A stretch of DNA of 9,913 nt, taken from NCBI GenBank assembly GCA_947625455.1, contig CANQOJ010000075.1, forward strand, positions 1-9,913, given 5' to 3'. The position numbers and the translations under genes were made by a program. Positions 6,745 through 9,913 of this stretch are shown here, in pieces; position 1 is the first letter of the stretch, and every line of letters begins with the position of its first letter. Source of the stretch: an uncultured Clostridia bacterium. Its GTDB lineage: Bacteria; Bacillota; Clostridia; Oscillospirales; Ruminococcaceae. The notes beneath the pieces were generated by a model. It was not told where the DNA came from and ran no database searches. It saw only the letters and a program-made list of their open reading frames with translations.

Positions 6745-6773
6745 TTGACATTTTGTAAAATATGTGTTACAAT
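6745..6773 (+). promoter_or_regulatory. Promoter of the zinc-ribbon/Sel1 gene or operon
   Basis: TTGACA (6745-6750), 17-bp spacer, TACAAT (6768-6773), with TGTG ahead of the -10. The expected start is near 6780, leaving a leader of about 190 bases that contains the inverted-repeat element. Its -35 begins 21 bp from that of the divergent promoter, so one bound regulator could affect both. Confidence 0.82.
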
Positions 6774-6785
6774 ATAAAGTGAACT

Positions 6786-6922
6786 ATTCAGACTGTCGAT
6801 AAAGCCCCATCTGCGTCGTCAGCATTATTGCAACAGCCACAAAGGCTAGTTGCAATGGCGCTTCAGCGTTGAGCGCCCCGCGCTCAATGCGAGCATCTGG
6901 GACTTTCTCGACAGCCTGAGAT
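6786..6922. mobile_element. MITE-like element, 137 bp, in the leader of the Sel1 gene
   Basis: Terminal inverted repeats lie at 6788-6809 and 6898-6919. They share CTGTCGA, AAAG and CCCA and differ at three positions out of 22. Inside are two hairpins. TTGCAAC and AGCC pair with GGCT and GTTGCAA (6828-6855, one bulged A). GCGTTGAGCGC pairs with GCGCTCAATGC around CCC (6866-6890, one G-T). The direct repeat TGAACT flanks it at 6780-6785 and 6923-6928, as a target duplication would. There is no reading frame. Apart from the promoters, this element is what the gene-free stretch 6650-6970 holds. A structured leader RNA is the alternative reading. Confidence 0.6.
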
Positions 6923-6970
6923 TGAACTTTTTATTAGGTATTGTAATTCAGACAACGGGCGGTGAGGAAA

Positions 6971-8254
6971 ATGGTCTGCGAGCGCTGTGGGAGGGCTTTT
7001 GACGAAACACGGCAGGACTACTGCAAATACTGCAGGACTGTCCACAATGCAAACGGAAAAGCTATACGCGATTTAAAGGGCATGCTGTGCTATCTTACGG
7101 GGAAATTCGGTGCGGAAATGCTTCTCGACAGGAAACGCGCTGACGCGCTGTTTGCCGACTTTTTCCCGAAAGAGGAAGCGCTTAGAAAGCAGTTTTTTGT
7201 CGCGCTTTACGACGGCTGTGCGCAAAAGCTGTACAGCGTAAGGGAAAAGCCGTTTGAAGTAAGATGCGCGGCGGCGACAAAGCTTGTTAAGTCGCTTCGT
7301 GATGAAATAGGGATAAAAGGCAGGACAGCGGCGGAGATTGTTGAAGCGGTCGGCTGTGCGGCAGGCTGTGAGATTTCATTCAAAAAGAGCGAAGCTTTGC
7401 CCGCGTCAGAAACCGAAAGCAGAAAAAATGTCACTGACGCCGCGGAGCAATACTCTTTAGGACGGCATTTCGACAGACTGCGCGACTATGAAAAGGCGCT
7501 TTACTGGTTTGAATCGTCAGCTTTGCAGGATTTCGGCGAGGCTGAATGTTATATGGGGCTTTACCGCCTTGAGGGGCGCGGAGGAATACTCAATATTGAG
7601 CAGGCGCGGGAATGGTTTGTGAGAGCAGCGGAAAACGGTGTTGCGCAGGCGGAATACTATGTTGGATATTTTTACGCGGAGGGCATAGCCTGCGAGCCTG
7701 ACGAGGACAAAGCCTACGAATTTTTCCTGAAGTCAGCTAAGGGCGGGTGCGAAGAAGCGATAGAGATGATTGCGCTGTGCTATGAAAACGGCGTTCATGT
7801 AAAACAAAACAAGGACGCCGCGAAAAAATGGCGCAAACATGAACTTTCTCACGAGGCATATTTTGAAGAGCCTGCCGCGGAAGTGCCGAAAGCGGAAACC
7901 GACGACGGTGAAGCGCTGTATCAGAGCGCGAGGAGATGTCTTGCGGAAAAGGACTACGAGGGCGCGGCGCTGTTCTACAAGCGCGCCGCAGAGTTAGGTC
8001 ATATACGGGCGCAGTGTTCTTACGGAAAATGCCTGTACACGGGAAACGGCGTTGCAAAAGATCCCGCAGAGGCTTTCCGCTATTTCAAGATGGCGGCTGA
8101 CGGCAACTCAAACATAGCGCGTTACAATTTAGGCGTTATGTACCTTAAGGGAGTTTATGTGCCGAAAGATGTTGACAAGGCGCGGGAATATTTCTCGATT
8201 GCGGCGGCTAACGGTCATGAAGAAGCGGCGAAGATACTCAAAAAGCTGAAATGA
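6971..8254 (+). CDS. Zinc-ribbon and Sel1-repeat (TPR-like) protein
   Basis: Protein of 427 residues without signal peptide or membrane helix, so cytoplasmic; function unknown. The N-terminus is a zinc ribbon with C3, C6, C18 and C21 (VCERCG, then YCKYC). Residues about 28-135 are a helical, uncharacterised region. Two blocks of Sel1-like repeats follow, about 155-290 and 313-427, separated by an acidic Pro/Glu linker. Typical units are AREWFVRAAENGVAQAEYY, AFRYFKMAADGNSNIARYNL and AREYFSIAAANGHEEA. Such repeats form superhelical scaffolds for protein-protein contact. The ATG at 6971 has GTGAGG just upstream; the in-frame GTG at 6962 would add three residues and has no ribosome site. The gene is first in a + strand run with the TerY-C-like, HAD and kinase genes. 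Confidence 0.87.
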   Translation: MVCERCGRAFDETRQDYCKYCRTVHNANGKAIRDLKGMLCYLTGKFGAEMLLDRKRADALFADFFPKEEALRKQFFVALYDGCAQKLYSVREKPFEVRCAAATKLVKSLRDEIGIKGRTAAEIVEAVGCAAGCEISFKKSEALPASETESRKNVTDAAEQYSLGRHFDRLRDYEKALYWFESSALQDFGEAECYMGLYRLEGRGGILNIEQAREWFVRAAENGVAQAEYYVGYFYAEGIACEPDEDKAYEFFLKSAKGGCEEAIEMIALCYENGVHVKQNKDAAKKWRKHELSHEAYFEEPAAEVPKAETDDGEALYQSARRCLAEKDYEGAALFYKRAAELGHIRAQCSYGKCLYTGNGVAKDPAEAFRYFKMAADGNSNIARYNLGVMYLKGVYVPKDVDKAREYFSIAAANGHEEAAKILKKLK

Positions 8255-8280
8255 ACGGATTTTGAAAATGCTGTTCATTT
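8249..8280 (+). terminator. Weak hairpin over the stop of the Sel1 gene
   Basis: AAATGAAC (8249-8256) and GTTCATTT (8273-8280) form a perfect 8-bp stem. The TGA stop (8252-8254) lies inside the left arm. There is no U-run after it, so termination is doubtful; a processing or attenuation site is equally possible. Confidence 0.35.
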
Positions 8281-8338
8281 AACTGCATACTATAAACAGA
8301 TTTCTGATAACAACAATTAAATTTACGGAGGATAAACA

Positions 8339-8689
8339 ATGAAAGCAGCGGTTATTTTAACAAAATGCAAGAACAGCCACGGACTTTTCGGCATTCGTGC
8401 CGAACAGCGCGAGGACGAGGCTTGGTATGCAACATGGGCGTTTAAGGTTTCCGAACACACGGCTTCCCGCGAGAAATTCGGAGATACCGAAATTTCGGGC
8501 AGCGTCTATGTTACGACAGACTATCCGTCCTGCCCGTACTGCGGCGCAAAGGGATTTTTCCAGTGCAGTGAGTGCGGGAAAACAACCTGTTGGAACGGCG
8601 AAAATGAAACGGTCTGCGAATGGTGCGGAAATGCGGCTGAAACCTCAGCGGAGGAGAACTTTGAAAGCCTTTCGGGCGGCGGGTTCTGA
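8339..8689 (+). CDS. TerY-C-like multi-cysteine zinc-binding protein
   Basis: Protein of 116 residues, cytoplasmic. Residues 1-62 are a conserved-looking beta-rich part with FGIRAEQRE and WYATWAFKVSEHTASREKFG. Residues 63-98 hold seven cysteines: C65 and C68 (YPSCPYCG), C76 and C79 (FQCSECGK), C84, then C93 and C96 (CEWCG). This pattern fits the TerY_C-type zinc-binding domain found with TerY vWA proteins, here as a stand-alone protein. The recognition is from memory of the family pattern, not a search. GGAGG (8327-8331) stands 7 bases before the ATG. The stop overlaps the ATG of the HAD gene by one base. A protein kinase of the TerY-P type two genes downstream supports the assignment. Confidence 0.78.
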   Translation: MKAAVILTKCKNSHGLFGIRAEQREDEAWYATWAFKVSEHTASREKFGDTEISGSVYVTTDYPSCPYCGAKGFFQCSECGKTTCWNGENETVCEWCGNAAETSAEENFESLSGGGF

Positions 8690-9324
8690 TGAACGCGGTA
8701 ATATTCGACCTTGACGGGACGCTTTGGGACAGTTCTGAGGAAGTTACCGAGTCATGGAATGTCGTTACGGCAAAATATTCCGTCTGCGAAATCCGCCGTC
8801 TGACTGTCAATGATATGCACGGCTTTATGGGAAAACCCATGGACGAGATAGCAAGGCTCATGATGCCGAATGTTGAGGAAAGTTTAAGAAACAAAATCAT
8901 GCTTGAATGTATGGATTTTGAGCTTGAATATCTGTCAGTTCATAAGCCTAGGTTTTATCCGCGGCTTTTGGAAACGCTTGAAGAACTGCATGAAAAATAC
9001 GCGCTTATTATTGTCAGCAACTGTCAGGACGGGTATATTCAGCTTTTTCTCAATCAGCTGAACAAAGACCTTTTCTGCGACTTTGAAAGCTTTGGCAGGA
9101 CAGGGCTTTCAAAGGGCGGGAATATTCGGCTTGTTATCAAGCGAAACAACATTGAAAATGCCGTATATTTAGGAGATACACAGGGCGACCTTGACGCGGC
9201 GGACGAAGCGGAGATACCGTTTATTCATGCGGGATACGGTTTCGGAATGACGAACAGGAAAACCATGGCAATATCGGAATTTTGCGAATTGCCGAAAATA
9301 TGTAAAGAAATATTTAATGATTAA
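8689..9324 (+). CDS. HAD-superfamily hydrolase, phosphoglycolate-phosphatase-like
   Basis: Phosphatase of the haloacid dehalogenase superfamily, 211 residues, normal for the Gph/PGP subgroup. Motif I is IFDLDGTLWDS with nucleophile D7 and acid D9. Motif II is IIVSNCQ with S110. Motif III is the lysine of LSKGGN (K142). Motif IV is YLGDTQGDLDAA with D163 and D167. The alpha-helical C1 cap lies between motifs I and II (about 15-85). The substrate is unknown: members act on small phosphorylated sugars or nucleotides, or repair by-products. The ATG overlaps the preceding stop (TGATG), implying coupled translation, and GGGCGG (8674-8679) is a possible ribosome site. Its place between a TerY-C-like protein and a kinase suggests a role in the same system, which is inference. 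Confidence 0.9.
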   Translation: MNAVIFDLDGTLWDSSEEVTESWNVVTAKYSVCEIRRLTVNDMHGFMGKPMDEIARLMMPNVEESLRNKIMLECMDFELEYLSVHKPRFYPRLLETLEELHEKYALIIVSNCQDGYIQLFLNQLNKDLFCDFESFGRTGLSKGGNIRLVIKRNNIENAVYLGDTQGDLDAADEAEIPFIHAGYGFGMTNRKTMAISEFCELPKICKEIFND

Positions 9325-9339
9325 ACAGGTGGTGCTGAA

Positions 9340-9913
9340 ATGCTGAAAATCGGAGACAAAGTCCCGCTTGAACTCGGCGGGTATGCTGAAATTACTGACA
9401 TACTGGGTTCAGGCGGTCAGGGAACAGTTTACCGCGCGGAATATTCGGGCAAGGAATACGCGCTGAAAATATACTTTCCAAACAAGCTGAAAAGTCCTGA
9501 TATTTTCCGCGAAAACCTGCGCTCTCTTACAGAGGACAAAAACTCCGACAGCGCGTTTCTTATGCCTCTTATGCTGACGGACAGCATTGACGGAAGCTTC
9601 GGGTTTCTTATGGACCTTATCCCCGAAGATTACAAGCCGTTTTCGGATATACTTAACGCGCGCGTAAAACTTCAAGGGCTGTATTCCGTGGTGAACTCTG
9701 CGATACGGATAACGTCGGCATTCCGCACGCTTCACAACAGCGGAAAAAGCTATCAGGACATAAATGACGGCGGTTTTTTCATTCGCCCTGCTGACGGCAG
9801 TGTTCTTATCTGCGACTGCGACAACATTGCGCCATATGGCGAACATCTCGGAATTGCGGGAAAACCGGGTTATATGGTGCCCGAAATCGTAAGAGGCGAA
9901 AAAGCGCCCGACA
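9340..9913 (+). CDS. Protein kinase of the TerY-P type, 3'-partial (N-terminal 191 residues)
   Basis: Ser/Thr-type protein kinase running off the window end. The glycine loop is LGSGGQGTVY (23-31), the ATP-binding lysine is K43 in YALK, and the catalytic loop is YQDIND with D140. The metal-binding Asp is D159 in LICDCDN and the APE-like motif is MVPE (179-182). The YQDIND and ICDxDN signatures, together with LH before the loop, are typical of the kinase in TerY-P triads (vWA protein, PP2C phosphatase, kinase). The residue five after the catalytic Asp, normally Asn, is Gly here (G145, codon GGT 9772-9774). AGGTGG (9327-9332) precedes the ATG, 15 bases after the HAD gene. C-terminal domains are not visible. 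Confidence 0.9.
   Translation, partial: MLKIGDKVPLELGGYAEITDILGSGGQGTVYRAEYSGKEYALKIYFPNKLKSPDIFRENLRSLTEDKNSDSAFLMPLMLTDSIDGSFGFLMDLIPEDYKPFSDILNARVKLQGLYSVVNSAIRITSAFRTLHNSGKSYQDINDGGFFIRPADGSVLICDCDNIAPYGEHLGIAGKPGYMVPEIVRGEKAPD

Noticed and set aside
9409..9846. 145-residue minus-strand frame
   Set aside because: It is a shadow of the kinase gene, which is open to the window end and carries all kinase motifs.

Overview
The window looks like chromosomal DNA from a Gram-positive anaerobe of the class Clostridia, probably Oscillospiraceae/Ruminococcus-like. This is judged from the strong AGGAGG-type ribosome binding sites, occasional TTG starts, the consensus TTGACA-N17-TATAAT promoters and the gene content. 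No rRNA or tRNA is present to fix the taxonomy.

Region 1 (1-5593, all + strand) is one tightly packed gene run. It holds the C-terminal part of a large sugar-type ABC solute-binding protein, two ABC permeases (MalF-like and MalG-like, no ATPase gene visible), ribonuclease HI, the epoxyqueuosine reductase QueH and a MoxR-type AAA+ ATPase. Junctions from the second permease onward are -1, +4 and +1 bases, so RNase H, QueH and MoxR are probably read from the same transcript as the transporter. The DUF58/vWA partner that normally follows moxR is absent.

Region 2 (5594-6166) is a repeat-rich island around a small XRE-family regulator of 70 residues. An 18-bp perfect inverted repeat flanks the gene. 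Next to the left copy lies a perfect consensus promoter on the minus strand, overlapped by a dyad operator with three TGTTCT/AGAACA half sites, but no gene lies in front of it. A 15-bp hairpin follows the regulator gene. Further short inverted copies lie outside the 18-bp repeats.

Region 3 (6167-6970) has a minus-strand gene for a small membrane protein with a Pro-Gln-Ala repeat and a C-terminal zinc ribbon. The gene-free stretch 6650-6970 holds two divergent near-consensus promoters and a ~137-bp element with terminal inverted repeats. The element is flanked by TGAACT direct repeats, contains two internal hairpins and looks like a MITE. It sits in the transcribed leader of the next gene.

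Region 4 (6971-9913, + strand) encodes a zinc-ribbon/Sel1-repeat protein, a TerY-C-like multi-cysteine protein, a HAD hydrolase (start overlaps the previous stop by one base) and the N-terminal two thirds of a protein kinase cut off by the window end. The kinase and the cysteine-rich protein resemble parts of the TerY-P (vWA/phosphatase/kinase) phosphosignalling module known from comparative genomics of tellurite-resistance-like stress systems. The expected vWA and PP2C genes would have to lie beyond position 9913. In this kinase the catalytic-loop Asn is replaced by Gly.
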